Below, piece after piece: positions 1-9,906 of a DNA stretch of 64,000 nt. Numbering within the stretch: the stretch's first letter is position 1; every line of letters starts with the position of its first letter. The notes below the pieces were generated by a model. The model made no database searches and was not told where the DNA came from. It saw only the letters and a list, made by a program, of their open reading frames with translations. Source of the DNA: Achatina immaculata (Eukaryota; Mollusca; Gastropoda; Stylommatophora; Achatinidae); the NCBI GenBank assembly GCA_009760885.1, contig CM019712.1:28007816-28071815 (forward strand). The letters are read 5' to 3'. Made by a program: the position numbers and the translations under genes.

Positions 1-690
1 TTTGTTCCGTCACTTTATACCCGGAACAATGGGCCCCCAGAATTCTCTTGTTTAGGGAGCCCCCACAGAGTGTTGGCTTTTTATTTATTTATCACAGCAT
101 TGTTATCATCACACTAGCCTGTTATCATCAAATCATCCTATTATTAGATGATCAACCCTACAATGTAGCTTTGTGTCCAGTCCATCTAGACCTCCTGCTT
201 GCACGTAAGTCAGTGTATTTTTAAAAAGGTGTCCATTTTGATACAGGTAACGATGAACATTGAATGTTCTGATTATGCACTTCATGCACATTCACAATAC
301 TAGTGTAATTTGTTTATTCCTTCTTCTATTTCACGTATGTACTACTGTACTTGGGTAGAGAGTGCCATATTGCCTCATGTCTTCACTACTCCATGGTTAT
401 CTGTCTGACTTGTTGACTGTATTTTACATAAGTCCCTTAATTGATATTCCAAAGCGTCCATTATTCATTGTTCTGGGGGGGGAGGGGGGATTCGGAGAAC
501 ATTTTCATTGTGTCCGGTTATCCTGAGCAACCAAAAATGTCCATGAATTTGCCAGGGATTGGACAGTATCAGTTACTGTTGTACAGAAGAAACTATGAGA
601 GTGAGAAACATGGGACTGTCCCGAAAGAAGGAGGTCAAATGTGGAAAGAAATTTAAAAGAAATATTACATGACTTTCTATGGTATGTTTG
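1..690. other. no recognised gene
   Basis: I see no supported gene here. A short G-rich run lies near 475-490. The open frames are short, lack family motifs and have no splice context. The DNA is AT-rich intergenic sequence. Confidence 0.5.
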
Positions 691-694
691 TCAG

Positions 695-860
695 TCATTT
701 GCATATCCCTTGCGGAACTTTGCCTCCCTAACACCTCTCCTGTAGGCTTCTCGGTTGTAAGAAAGATGCCCTGCTGCTGATGCATCCATTCGCAGATCGC
801 TAACAATGTCTTGCAGAGATCTTCAACTTGATCATCCTCTCTTTCTTTTTCATGCTATGT
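695..860 (-). mobile_element. LINE 3' tail fragment
   Basis: The minus strand reads as the C-terminal tail of a non-LTR retrotransposon RT protein ('...AYR..V.EAKFRKG.AN' followed by ATGA repeats). The same tail recurs at 971-1075, 31120-31243, 38040-38310, 41217 onward, 51879 onward and 57540-57832. This copy is 5'-truncated and has no intact frame. Confidence 0.65.
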
Positions 861-970
861 TTTTCATCACAGGAAAATTAGGAATTCATTTTTCAAAAGT
901 ATGTACTTTCATTGGAATTATGTGAAAGAAGAAAAAGAAGAAGAAGAAGACTAAGAAGAGGACAGTCCAA

Positions 971-1075
971 TTCACTCATTCATTTGCACGTCCCTTCAGA
1001 ACTTAGCCTCCCTAACAGCTCTCTTTTATATCTCTCGATTGTGAGCAAGATGGCCTGCTGCTTTTGCATCCATAA
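971..1075 (-). mobile_element. LINE 3' tail fragment
   Basis: A second, more diverged copy of the same LINE tail, starting at the ATTC-repeat end. It retains the segment equivalent to 'HLAHNREAY...EAKF' in degraded form. It lies about 110 bp from the previous fragment in the same orientation. Confidence 0.55.
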
Positions 1076-1078
1076 AGT

Positions 1079-1575
1079 CCGATTAAATTTCTTAATTCAT
1101 TTTTCAAGATTTATTTTAATTTTATTCGTAAATGGTTTTATGTCTGCTATACCAGGTAATATAAACGCTGTGTGTCTGTATTAGTTAACTATAAAGATAT
1201 GTTTGAAAGACAAACAGAGCAGGTAAATTACGAAAGTAAGCTGACCTATTAAATTATAACGGAAAATCGGAAAGGTAAGTATTAAAATATTAGAGAAGAG
1301 TGTATTAAAAATCCACCTGTTACCGCTTTATCTATATCATAATGTTCAACTGTAAAGGGAGGATTTGAAAACGAAGTCGCAATTAATTTTGTATCGCCAA
1401 TTTCATACGAATTTGAATAAGATAAAATGTAAGATACAAGTCCTTTTGAGATACTAACGTCAGTTATGGAATATCGAAAAAGTCACATACTACAAAAAGG
1501 TCCAGATTCTGTCTTTAGACAGGAAGGAAACTTCACCATGAGATCTCTTCTCTTTTGCATTTCATCGGTCTATAT
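1079..1575. other. no recognised gene
   Basis: No domain or repeat family is recognised. A short open stretch at 1536-1570 begins MRSLLFC and looks hydrophobic, but it ends within about 17 codons and is not supported as an exon. Confidence 0.45.
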
Positions 1576-1746
1576 CAGTGGTTCTTAAACTTTTATTAAT
1601 CATGCCCCGTTTCAAGCCTAAGAGGAGCATATAAAACGAATAAAGCTGATGATAAGCCTTTTTTTTAAATGAATGAATCCATTTTCTGGCCTGATGACAA
1701 GTCTGTTAGGGTAATATAAACACTGAAAGTGTTCATAGGTTTAAAG
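1576..1746 (+). repeat. hAT-like terminal motif and flank
   Basis: CAGTGGTTCTTAAAC at 1576 resembles the terminal inverted repeat of hAT-superfamily non-autonomous elements. Related sequence (CAATGGTTCTTAATC) occurs in both arms of the palindrome just downstream. No transposase is visible, so the assignment is tentative. Confidence 0.35.
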
Positions 1747-2021
1747 TGGCGACTTTTGTGATGTTCTCAGAGATTGTTAAAGGCAGATGTAGTTGCCATT
1801 ACTTTTTTTCTGATTTTCGGGACTACGAAGCAAAATCGAACAATGGTTCTTAATCTGGCACAACAACCCGATGGAAGGGGGAGGAGGGTACCACAATACC
1901 AGATTAAGAACCATTGCTCTATTTTGCTTCGTAGTCCATGGAATCCAAAGAGGCAATTTTCTTCTATGATCTGGCAACTTTTCATCGCCGCTCGATAAGC
2001 AGACGACAAAGTCGCCATTTT
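1747..2021. repeat. foldback element with 39-bp palindrome arms
   Basis: Two 39-bp arms (1820-1858 and 1899-1937) are reverse complements with two mismatches, around a 40-bp G-rich loop. A weaker outer pair carries TGGCGACTTT at about 1747-1763 and about 2008-2021. The structure is a nested imperfect foldback of about 275 bp, typical of a MITE or foldback transposon. It sits where the 5' end of the neighbouring mariner should be. Open frames on both strands are by-products of the symmetry. Confidence 0.6.
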
Positions 2022-2058
2022 GTTGACCTATTTAGAAGTGCATTGTCATGTAATCAGC

Positions 2059-3176
2059 ATGGAGCAAACAGCTAACACTAAATTCTGTTTAAAACTCGGG
2101 GAAAGTGACATTGAGACAGTTGAATTGATACGACAAGTTTATGGAGATAATTGTTTATCTCATGTACAGATATTCAGGTGGTATTCGCGATTCAAAAATG
2201 GTGTGGAAACGCTTACAAATACAAGTAAACATGGGCGCCCAATTTCTGTTCGTAATGAGAAACTCATTGAAAAGTCAGAGAATGGATACAAGAAGATCGT
2301 TGTTTGACTGTGAGGATGATGGCAAATAAATTTTGTGTTAATCAAGAGACCATTCGTTAAATTTTAGTGAAAGATTTTGGCAAGAAAAAAGTTGCTTGCC
2401 TGTTTGTACCACATGCATTGTCTGATGACCAAAAACATCAGCGTGTTGAGTACGCTAAAGACATCATCAAAACGTGTTACAGAAATAGATATTTCTTAAA
2501 TTTGATTGTTACAGAGGATGAAACATGGATTTTCCGCTATGATCACACAACTAAACGTCAAAGTACTCATTGGAAGTGATCATCATCATCAGCAAAAGAC
2601 AAAAAATATCGTCTTCAGAAGTCGAATGTGAAGAAACGTTGGTGTGCTTCTACGACAGCAAAGGAGTTATTCACAAAGAATTTATTCCGGAGGGACAGAC
2701 TGTCACTACCAAAGTTTATTTCAGTATTTTGATACACCTATTGAAAAGGATTCTCCGAGTCTGACCCGAGTATTCAACACCTGGCAGGTTTTTTTTTTAT
2801 TCTTCATGATAATTCACCACCTGATTGGGCGCTAGTTGTACAGGAATTTTTGGCCCAAAAACAAGTGTGTGTTCTCAACCATCCACTCTATTTCAAAGAT
2901 TTGTCTTCCTGCGATTATTTTCTATTCTAAAAATTAAAGTACCATTGAAAGGACACTTCTTTGACAATACTGATGACATCCAAAGGGCCGTAACATCGAG
3001 TTTAAAGGCCATACCAACAGAAGAACTGCAGAGGTCGTTCCAGTGTTTGTTAGCTCATGCCACTCGCTGTATCAATGCACAAGGGGCTTACTTTGAATAA
3101 AATACAGGTTATATCTTCAACTAATGTTTATTTTATTTTTTATGGAATTAGTCTCATTACTTAATTGTCGACCCTG
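2059..3176 (+). pseudogene. mariner transposase pseudogene
   Basis: This is a Tc1/mariner transposase (cut-and-paste at TA sites) broken by several frameshifts. The N-terminal helix-turn-helix part begins MEQTANTKFCLKLG, and IFRWYSRFKNG follows. The first catalytic Asp lies in 'VTEDETWIFRYD' near 2510. The second is in 'ILHDNSP' near 2805 and the third in 'LSSCDYFLF' near 2910. The C-terminal part ends at 3100 after 'VPLKGHFFDN'. A 3' terminal inverted repeat containing ATTACTTAATTGTCGACC ends near 3176 next to TA. The matching 5' repeat is not found, because the foldback element occupies that position. The copy cannot be active. Confidence 0.85.
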
Positions 3177-3189
3177 TAGGCCCTCAACT

Positions 3190-4062
3190 CATTATGTAAT
3201 ATATGTGAAGCTGGGTGAAGCTCGGTATTCTAAACTTAAAATCACATGTAACTTCAAACGTTTGCAATGTGAATACAGTAAGGAATAAAATTGAAACACA
3301 ATTCTTGACAGCACATTTTCGTATAGAAGGAAACAAATAGAATTGGAATGCTGAGAATAAATTGATGCTTTATTAAACTGTAACCATTTCTGCATTCTAT
3401 ACTCAAATATGAAGTCACAATGACGAATTTTAGTGTTAGGGCACTGATCTTTCACTCTTCAACACTCACAGTAAAGTCATAATTAATATAAAAAAGGAGA
3501 AATTAGTAACATTCAGAAACTTGACTTTAAAACGTGAAAACATGTCAGTCTGCCACTAATGATATTTCTAAAATCAAAACAAATCAATAATGAAATGAGT
3601 TCCAGACTGAATATGATATTTCTTATCTGCTTGTTATTTAGTGTAGGGAAAGACAAGATTTGAATGTGACCATAGCACCCATTAGAGAACCGGCAGGTAC
3701 AAAAAACTGTGGACAATAACACAATTACTTGTATATACCTCAACATGAACACAAGTCAAGCATACTTCAACTGTATTTCTTGTATGAAAAAAAAAACAAA
3801 ACAAAGCAGAGAATTATATATATCTGCACTCACATCATATTTTCTAAATATCTCAACAGCGTGGAATAGGCCAATAAAATGTGGGTACTTACACAATATC
3901 TAATATGAAACATTGCTTCACTGAACATGTAAAGAAAAATAATAAGTTGAAAATCACGTTCCTTCTATGACTCATAGGTATAACCCAGAGATCCGTATAT
4001 CTTTGAAAAACCACATAATTAGTTCCACAGTTACCAAATAATGTTCATTGTTTTTATTACAG
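3190..4062 (+). other. intron sequence upstream of FReD exon 1 copy
   Basis: This stretch aligns by eye with the intron of the FReD gene at 43050-43856. Both have the same order of an '...ATTGACAG..' block, a 'GGAATG(C/T)TG' block, a 'GAAACTTGACTT' block and a pyrimidine-rich tract ending TTTATTACAG. It therefore looks like the 3' part of the first intron. The mariner ends just upstream, about where the donor and signal-peptide exon would be expected. Confidence 0.6.
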
Positions 4063-4703
4063 GAAGTGAACATGGTACATTATCAAATATACTACCAAGA
4101 ACTTGCAGAGATGTCAAATCAGAACAACCTAGAGCAGTAGCTACGTTGTCAGATGGACTTGAAGTGTTGTGTGACACACAGACAGACGGTGGAGGCTGGA
4201 TTGTCATACAAAGACGTGTGAGCTCAGACGTGGACTTCTACAGGAACTGGACAGATTACAAAAATGGGTTCGGAAATATCACCGGCAATTTCTGGTTTGG
4301 AAATGAGAACATCCATCGTTTAACATTCCAGCGTTCATATGAACTGAGGGTAGACATGACTTTCAACAACTCCGATTACTTTGCAGTTTATTCCCATTTT
4401 CGTGTGTCCGGTGAAGATGAAGTGTATCAGCTTGATGTTAGTGGTTACTCGGGCAATGCTGAAGACAGCCTTCGGTACCACAATGGCCAGGGATTTACCA
4501 CTTGGGACCGGGACAATGATGAGAACCTGTTTAACTGTGCCCAGCTAGCTCACGGAGCGTGGTGGTATAGCAACTGCCATGCATGTAACCTAAACAGTGT
4601 GTGGGGTTCAAAGGATTCTGGTCAGGGTTTGAACTGGTTCTCTATCACTGGCTACTACGATTCAGTCACATCGACTGAAATGAAAATAAGACCACTAGAC
4701 TGA
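4063..4703 (+). CDS. FReD lectin, 3' terminal exon (copy 1)
   Basis: This exon encodes a complete fibrinogen-related domain, the carbohydrate/acetyl-group recognition module of ficolins and mollusc FREPs, which are normally secreted immune lectins. It starts after the acceptor TTTATTACAG (AG at 4061-4062) in phase 1, as in the paralogue at 43857, and ends with TGA at 4701-4703. Visible features are CRDV, VLCDTQTDGGGWIVIQRR, DFYRNWTDYKNGFG and NFWFGNE. The calcium-site segment DRDND, NCAQ, GAWWY, CHACNLN and the C-terminal MKIRP also appear. The linker before the first FReD Cys is only about 14 residues and lacks the Cys-rich CxxCxC segment of copy 3. No signal-peptide exon was recognised upstream, where a mariner and a foldback element sit. 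The exon is intact, but whether the gene is functional is unclear. Confidence 0.85.
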
Positions 4704-4839
4704 CGCACGTACGTTAGATATAAAGGCTGACACAGATATTTAGAAAACTGATGATCCTACATCCTTCTAATCTTGATCTGCAGTTCACTACACAGCCAGT
4801 ACATGGTGCTGTATGTAAACAAAAAACCAGAGAGAGAGA

Positions 4840-4880
<41 letters not shown>

Positions 4881-5135
4881 GTCATGTTTGGAAAGATTTG
4901 TGTTGGAAATATCCTATTATTATTTACAGTACATCTCTTAGGGTTTTTGTTACTTGTGTAAATTAATTTTGTGTGTTCCAAAGATATATTTTTTCTTTAA
5001 GTATTTTTCTCTTCTTTACCCAACTTCCACGGTATATTTTCAGACGTATTTTTGTGTCAGTTCTCTAATCCGACAAGGAACCTTACTTGCCGTAAAATCG
5101 GTATTAGGTCTGTAAATTACAACAGCAACAATAAA
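4704..5135 (+). promoter_or_regulatory. 3'UTR and poly(A) signal of FReD copy 1
   Basis: The sequence after the stop is conserved with that after the other two FReD copies. AATAAA at 5130-5135 is the probable polyadenylation signal and has equivalents at 26663-26668 and 44944-44949. A (GA)n tract at about 4831-4877 interrupts this copy only. Confidence 0.6.
4831..4877. repeat. (GA)n microsatellite
   Basis: A near-perfect GA tract inside the FReD copy 1 3'UTR, absent at the equivalent places in copies 2 and 3. Confidence 0.9.
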
Positions 5136-5157
5136 ACATATATAAACCAAACATATC

Positions 5158-5445
5158 TGTGTGTGTGGTGTGTGTGTGTGTGTGTGTGTGTGTTTATTTC
5201 ACATGGTGCATTTGTCAGTGCTTAGTTCGCATGATGTATTTGCACATGTCTGTTTGACATGAAATATTTGTCCGTGTTTATTTGACATACTGTATTTGTC
5301 TGTGTTTATTTTATATGATGCATGTGTCCGTGTTTATTTCACATGATGTATTTATCTGTGCTTATTTCACATAATGTATTTATCTGTGTTTATTTCACAT
5401 GACGTCTGCGTTTATCTGATATGATATGTGTCGTCACTTATTTAA
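5158..5445 (+). repeat. (GT)n plus degenerate ~28-bp tandem repeat
   Basis: A GT tract (5160-5193) is followed by degenerate repeats of the type TTTATTTCACATGATGTATT. Equivalent repeats follow the poly(A) signals of FReD copy 2 (about 26690-26900) and copy 3 (about 44970-45170), so they belong to the duplicated unit. Confidence 0.7.
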
Positions 5446-6060
5446 GCTTGAATATAAAGATGACAGGCAGCCAGTGAGTCTCTGATGAATATGCCCGCGT
5501 GAGGCACGAGATAACTCAGAGATGTGTGTAAGTCACCATTCACTATAAAGACACAAAGTTCTAACAGACAAAATATGAAGGCTTTTGTTCATCAATACTT
5601 ACATCAGAATCTGACAGTCTTCTTCAACTCAGAGCACACATTGAGCCAGGCAAAATAATTTGTGTTTTAAAATCTGATAAAACACCTTCTTTATCAATTT
5701 TCCCCCTCCTCTCCTGTCTCAAAAAAAAAAATCAAGTCAGACTGCAGACCTTTCATGGCACACATGTGCACACCAGATGGAGTTTCGCTAGTTTACAACT
5801 TCGTGCATCTTCCTCCATCTCCTTGCCGTTGTAGTCCACTAACCATCCAACAAGACGGAAGTGATATGGCATCCTCATGGATTCTTCAACAGAATTCCAA
5901 GTAGTTCGTTCACTAGAAAAGCATATTTTCAATGGTGCTTTTTATCTCCATCATCTTAAAGAACATAGAAGGCATTGGTTAGAGAGAAGGTTACTTTGTG
6001 TTCTTGAGGTCCAGGAGAAGATGCCAAGAAAAAAGGCTATCACTAGGTATGCCTTTATTA
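5446..6060 (+). other. conserved downstream module of FReD unit 1
   Basis: Starting near ACTTATTTAAGCTTGAATA, this segment matches 26905-27480 and 45178-45790. It shares the blocks GATAACTCAG, TTTCATGGCACAC, GTGCATCTTCCT and CATCCAACAAGACGGAA. The frames are broken and differ between copies, so I do not call it coding. It could be extended UTR, a non-coding RNA or an old duplicated repeat. Confidence 0.55.
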
Positions 6061-6116
6061 GAACCTCTCGTAATTCAAACTTTCTGACTGTACAAAACAA
6101 GTTCATGCTAACTCAG

Positions 6117-6295
6117 TGGCAGATTGTGGATTAGCCTGAAGGGACATATTGTGGATTAGGCTGAAGAGACAGATCGTGGATAAGGCTGAAGAGACAGATT
6201 GTGGGTACGGCTGAAGGGGTAGATTGTGAATAAGGCTGAAGGGACAGATTGTGGATTAATCTGAAGGGACAGATTGTGGATTAGACTGAAGGGAC
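6117..6295 (+). repeat. 25-bp minisatellite
   Basis: About seven copies of a 25-bp unit containing GATTGTGGATTAGGCTGAAG. Spacing is exact between the first copies (6121, 6146, 6171, 6196). Confidence 0.85.
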
Positions 6296-6540
6296 TTAAA
6301 CCTATAGCCCTGGAAGAGACGGAGTAAAGTGCAATAAAGAGTTAGCCTAACTTCTTAAGTACTAAGTACTCGTATGTGCTATGTAAGACAAGGCTGAAAG
6401 TGCAGGACAATAAATTCTCTTTACTTGTGTGGATGATCAGCAGGCAGGAACAATCTTTTCTACAGATCAACTGTCGCGGTCTAAGCAAATGAAGCAGGTT
6501 GAGCCAGTTACAAATGAAGACTTTTAATTCCAACATAGTA

Positions 6541-6652
6541 TTAATAATGAATATCGAAGCAAATCATGATAATAATGAATATCGAAGCACATCATGATAA
6601 TAATGAAGCACATCATGATAATAATGAATATCGAAGCACATCATGGTAATAT
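6541..6652 (+). repeat. 28-bp tandem repeat
   Basis: About four copies of a 28-bp unit containing AATGAATATCGAAGCA, at 28-bp spacing, with one shortened copy. Confidence 0.8.
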
Positions 6653-7477
6653 TGATAACCCCAGACGCTTAAGATCTTCCATCCAAGACGAAATAATTAG
6701 AAACATATTTCTTCACTCTCCAGATACAGCCATCCTCCTCTTACAAAAGACAAACTACAGCTTAACATTTTCCGTGTTTGTTTTCCCAGCCATGTTCTCG
6801 TATACTCTGAGCGTCGAGCAAGCTTTGGCCCTTAATGTGTTACTTACAATGACCTGTACACAACTGCTATACAAGTATACAAAAACACTTCTACAAACAC
6901 AGATTTCTGTTTTATAAATATTATATCAGATGATGAACCATAGAGATGGAAGAGTTCGGGGCTTTTACTACGTTAAGGCTACGGCCTGGGACATTGCACC
7001 AAGAGCAGGATCTTCTTAGCTCAAATAAAAAGCAACAACACTTGATCATGGTAAACTGATAGAAAGCACGGATGTATGGTAGAACTGAGCAGGAGACGAA
7101 TTAGGAACCTTTCTTTCTGTTCTTTCGGCAAAAGCGGGTACTCGGTTCTGACAAAACAATTCCTGTAGCATCGACGTTTAACCGACTTATAACAGAATCT
7201 AAATCGGTTCCAGATATGAGTAAAGCCGTTTTGTAGAACCGTTTGGTGAGGTCAGCACTGTAGGCGGACTGGCGTGTGATAGTGGGAGTGTCTGAAAGTC
7301 CTGGCATACAAAGAAACCGTCATCTGTCTGTACTCAGCAGCTTGCTTCTCCTTTTCGCTCACCTGCTACAGTACTCGCTAGTCTTTATTCTTTCGGTGTT
7401 AACTGATGAACCATTTAAAGCACGGTAGCCATATGTTTCTATACTGTGCAGTTATTAGATGTGCTGATGTTATTAGG
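6653..7477. other. no recognised gene
   Basis: No domain is recognised. Open frames of up to about 107 codons on plus and 68 on minus lack family motifs and convincing splice context. Confidence 0.45.
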
Positions 7478-7589
7478 GGTGTTTCAGTGGCGAAGTGGTT
7501 AGTGCACTGGTCTCTGATGGCGACGGTCAGGGGTTCGAATCCGGCTGTAGAAATGGTTACCCGACTTCTTCTGGAGTTGGAGAAGGAAA
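7478..7589 (+). mobile_element. tRNA-derived SINE, 5' half
   Basis: A pol III promoter is visible: A-box-like TGGCGAAGTGG at 7488-7498 and B box GGTTCGAATCC at 7532-7542. It continues into the SINE body (ACTTCTTCTGGAGTTGG). The SINE is interrupted at 7589 by the LTR retrotransposon and resumes at 16095. Other copies of the body are at 37695-37866 (+), 48270-48450 (-) and a partial one at 48650-48735 (+). Confidence 0.8.
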
Positions 7590-8623
7590 TGTAGCATAGC
7601 CTTGTAAGTAATGATTATAGTTATTATAATTATTATTATTATTATTATTAGTGACATGATCAGGAATAAAGAATGTATTGGGGGGCAAAGAAGGTATAGT
7701 TAGAGGAGCGAGGAACGGATACTCGGTACTTCAAAGACCTGATCAAAGGTAAAACCGTATCGATAGATCTGATAGATCGTGAGAGTGGTCCAGTTCTAGA
7801 GGTGCGACTTCGCGCGCACATGCAGTAGCCCAGGGGGAACAATTGACCAGTAGATCAAACGACTGAACAGAGAACGGACTAGGTCCCGAAGCAGGTAACA
7901 TGAAAGAGATGGTAGACTTGTTTAATTGGAGGTAACAATTAGACGACGGAGATGAAAGAGACTAAAGTGAAGACGCCAGTTGCGACCGGTTTTGGCGTGG
8001 TCAGAACTTACGAATATAAAGAAGGGAGGAGGATTCAGAAAGAAAGGCGGGCGAAGAGCAGATAGGGGTTCTGAAAGAGAGAGGAGACGCAGAGAGGAGG
8101 GGAAGAGGCATTCAGCAAGAGAAATGTAGAGATAGAGACATAGTGTTAGAATTGAACTAGTGTAGCAAGAGATCGTACAGTAATTGTTACCAAGAGCTTT
8201 TGTATTACTGAATATTGTGAACGCTGCTTAAATACTGCTTGTAGAATTATGAGAATTATGATATTGTGATTTTGTGAGATTTCGTGCTACTGTGATGAAA
8301 ATAATGAAATGTGTATAATCTTGCCTATGCCTATTATTACAAGTGAGTTATCAGCTATACGTATTGATCATATTGATATTATTTGTCAAATTAAAATGAA
8401 TCAGTGAAATGTTCATGAGAAATCTTCTATTGCCATTTATGTGAAACTTCGACGTGTGATTAAAGAGAAACTTCCTGAATAATATGAGAGTATAAAGAAC
8501 ATATTATTGAACAACAGAATAGATACCACATTGGAGATATGTGAGGAGGAAAGAGAAACGGCTTGAATAAATTGAAAAGAACAATCATCTTGAAGAACAA
8601 AATAGAACTAAAACATTGTTAAA
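7590..8623 (+). repeat. 5' LTR (1034 bp)
   Basis: Begins TGTAGCATAGCC and ends GAACTAAAACATTGTTAAA, one base before the primer-binding site. 7590-8460 matches 15134-16009 with only a few substitutions and small indels, including two extra ATT units in the 3' copy. Bases 8461-8604 have no counterpart in the 3' LTR. The last 19 bases match again. The ends are not the usual TG...CA, but they are fixed by comparing both copies with the flanks. Confidence 0.9.
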
Positions 8624-8624
8624 C

Positions 8625-8642
8625 TGGTGCCCGTGCCTATTC
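8625..8642 (+). promoter_or_regulatory. tRNA primer-binding site
   Basis: TGGTGCCCGTGCCTATTC starts one base after the LTR. TGG is the complement of a tRNA CCA end, as expected for minus-strand priming. I cannot name the tRNA from the sequence. The 8624-9024 leader has no long open frame. Confidence 0.75.
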
Positions 8643-9024
8643 CCGACATTTGGGAGGAGACGACCGGGCGTAGAAGCGGCCACAATGAGAAGTATTGACT
8701 ACTAGCGATCACGTGCAAGACTGTGTTGAACTGATGTGACATACGCGAAGAACAATTGTTTAACAGTGTTAATTAGAGAACATTAATGAGACATTCACGA
8801 GGAACATCAACATCAGCGACAGAGGGACAGTTTGTTCGACCAGGAACAAGAGATAGTTAGGTTCTATATTAGTTAGACTGCAATTGTAATTACAGTGTGT
8901 ATTTGTTTGATTTATATAACCTTGTTAGTATATTTTTGTCATTAGACATTATTGGTTGTTTCATTGAGAATAATATAGATGTTATTGGGACACATTATAA
9001 CAAAATAAAACGCACAGCAGGGAT

Positions 9025-9906
9025 ATGGCAAAACATATGGAAAAGGTGACACATATGTTTTCACAGTTGAATACGACAATCGGAGACTTAAACTCTTTAG
9101 TATCAGATCAGACCGCCAGACAGGACATAGAAATCTTTGACGGCCAGTCAGACAGACTCACAGGCTGGATCAAGAGTATTGAAAAACAGGCATTTTTAAC
9201 TAGAGTAAATGACAATGACAAGAAATTATTGGCGTTCAGATCAAGTAGAGGGAGGGTCTCAGATCACATCCACAGGAGACTCATCTCCCACCCATCAGAG
9301 ACATGGGATGACTTAAAACAGGATCTAGCTAGACATTATGGGGAGATCACTGACACACAACATGCATTCGCCCTACTAAAAAACATAAAACAACTACAAC
9401 ACGAAAATGTGCGGGCCTACGCTGGCAGATGCTTAGATTTAGTAGCAGACGCTTTCCCAGACACACACACGGACGAAGTACCCATGAACTGTCAGCTAGT
9501 AGGGATTTTTTTAGACGGTCTACGCGACAGTTCTACCCAACTAAAATTGATGAGGGACAATCCGGATAAATTGACCGCTGCAATAAACATAGCAGTGGAA
9601 GAAGATAATCTGATGCGACGGCTCAGTGCACGCTCAGGGAAACAGAGAGTACAGCCCACTACTACACAAAGACAACAGGACCGGATAGATCCCACAGAGA
9701 CGACCAGACCTACGGCAACACGGTATACCAGACAAGATGAAAATAGGGGACAGTTACAGCATACTCACATGGCCACCACGAGACGGCCCATAGGAGTGGT
9801 ATGTTTTAGGTGTGGACAGAGGGGGCATACACAGGCAAACTGCAGACCGCAGCACAGCACACAGAATGATAGATGGACACAACGGAGATATCACCAGGGA
9901 AACTAG
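9025..9906 (+). CDS. gag polyprotein
   Basis: A 293-residue Gag that would form the retrotransposon particle and package RNA. The middle (about residues 38-200) has the helical Ty3-type capsid character, with FDGQSDRLTGWI and WDDLKQDLARHYG. Near the C-terminus there is one zinc knuckle, CFRCGQRGHTQANC, a CX2CX4HX4C motif at residues 260-273 that binds RNA. A basic, Gln-rich linker lies between them. The ATG at 9025 follows an untranslated leader of about 400 bp. The frame is intact and stops at TAG 9904-9906, directly after the slippery heptamer. Pol begins in the -1 frame, overlapping by 34 bases. Confidence 0.92.
   Translation: MAKHMEKVTHMFSQLNTTIGDLNSLVSDQTARQDIEIFDGQSDRLTGWIKSIEKQAFLTRVNDNDKKLLAFRSSRGRVSDHIHRRLISHPSETWDDLKQDLARHYGEITDTQHAFALLKNIKQLQHENVRAYAGRCLDLVADAFPDTHTDEVPMNCQLVGIFLDGLRDSSTQLKLMRDNPDKLTAAINIAVEEDNLMRRLSARSGKQRVQPTTTQRQQDRIDPTETTRPTATRYTRQDENRGQLQHTHMATTRRPIGVVCFRCGQRGHTQANCRPQHSTQNDRWTQRRYHQGN

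Noticed and set aside
1536..1590. MRSLLFC... as exon 1 of FReD copy 1
   Set aside because: Hydrophobic start, but no good donor in the right phase, and it runs into a hAT-like end. Too weak.
7101..7307. 68-codon minus-strand frame
   Set aside because: No motif, no context.
7488..7560. Functional tRNA gene
   Set aside because: A and B boxes are present, but the sequence continues as a multi-copy SINE and no proper acceptor stem is evident.
7660..7842. Identical 60-codon minus-strand frames in both LTRs (also 15210-15392)
   Set aside because: Identical because the LTRs are duplicates; antisense to U3 with no recognisable motif.
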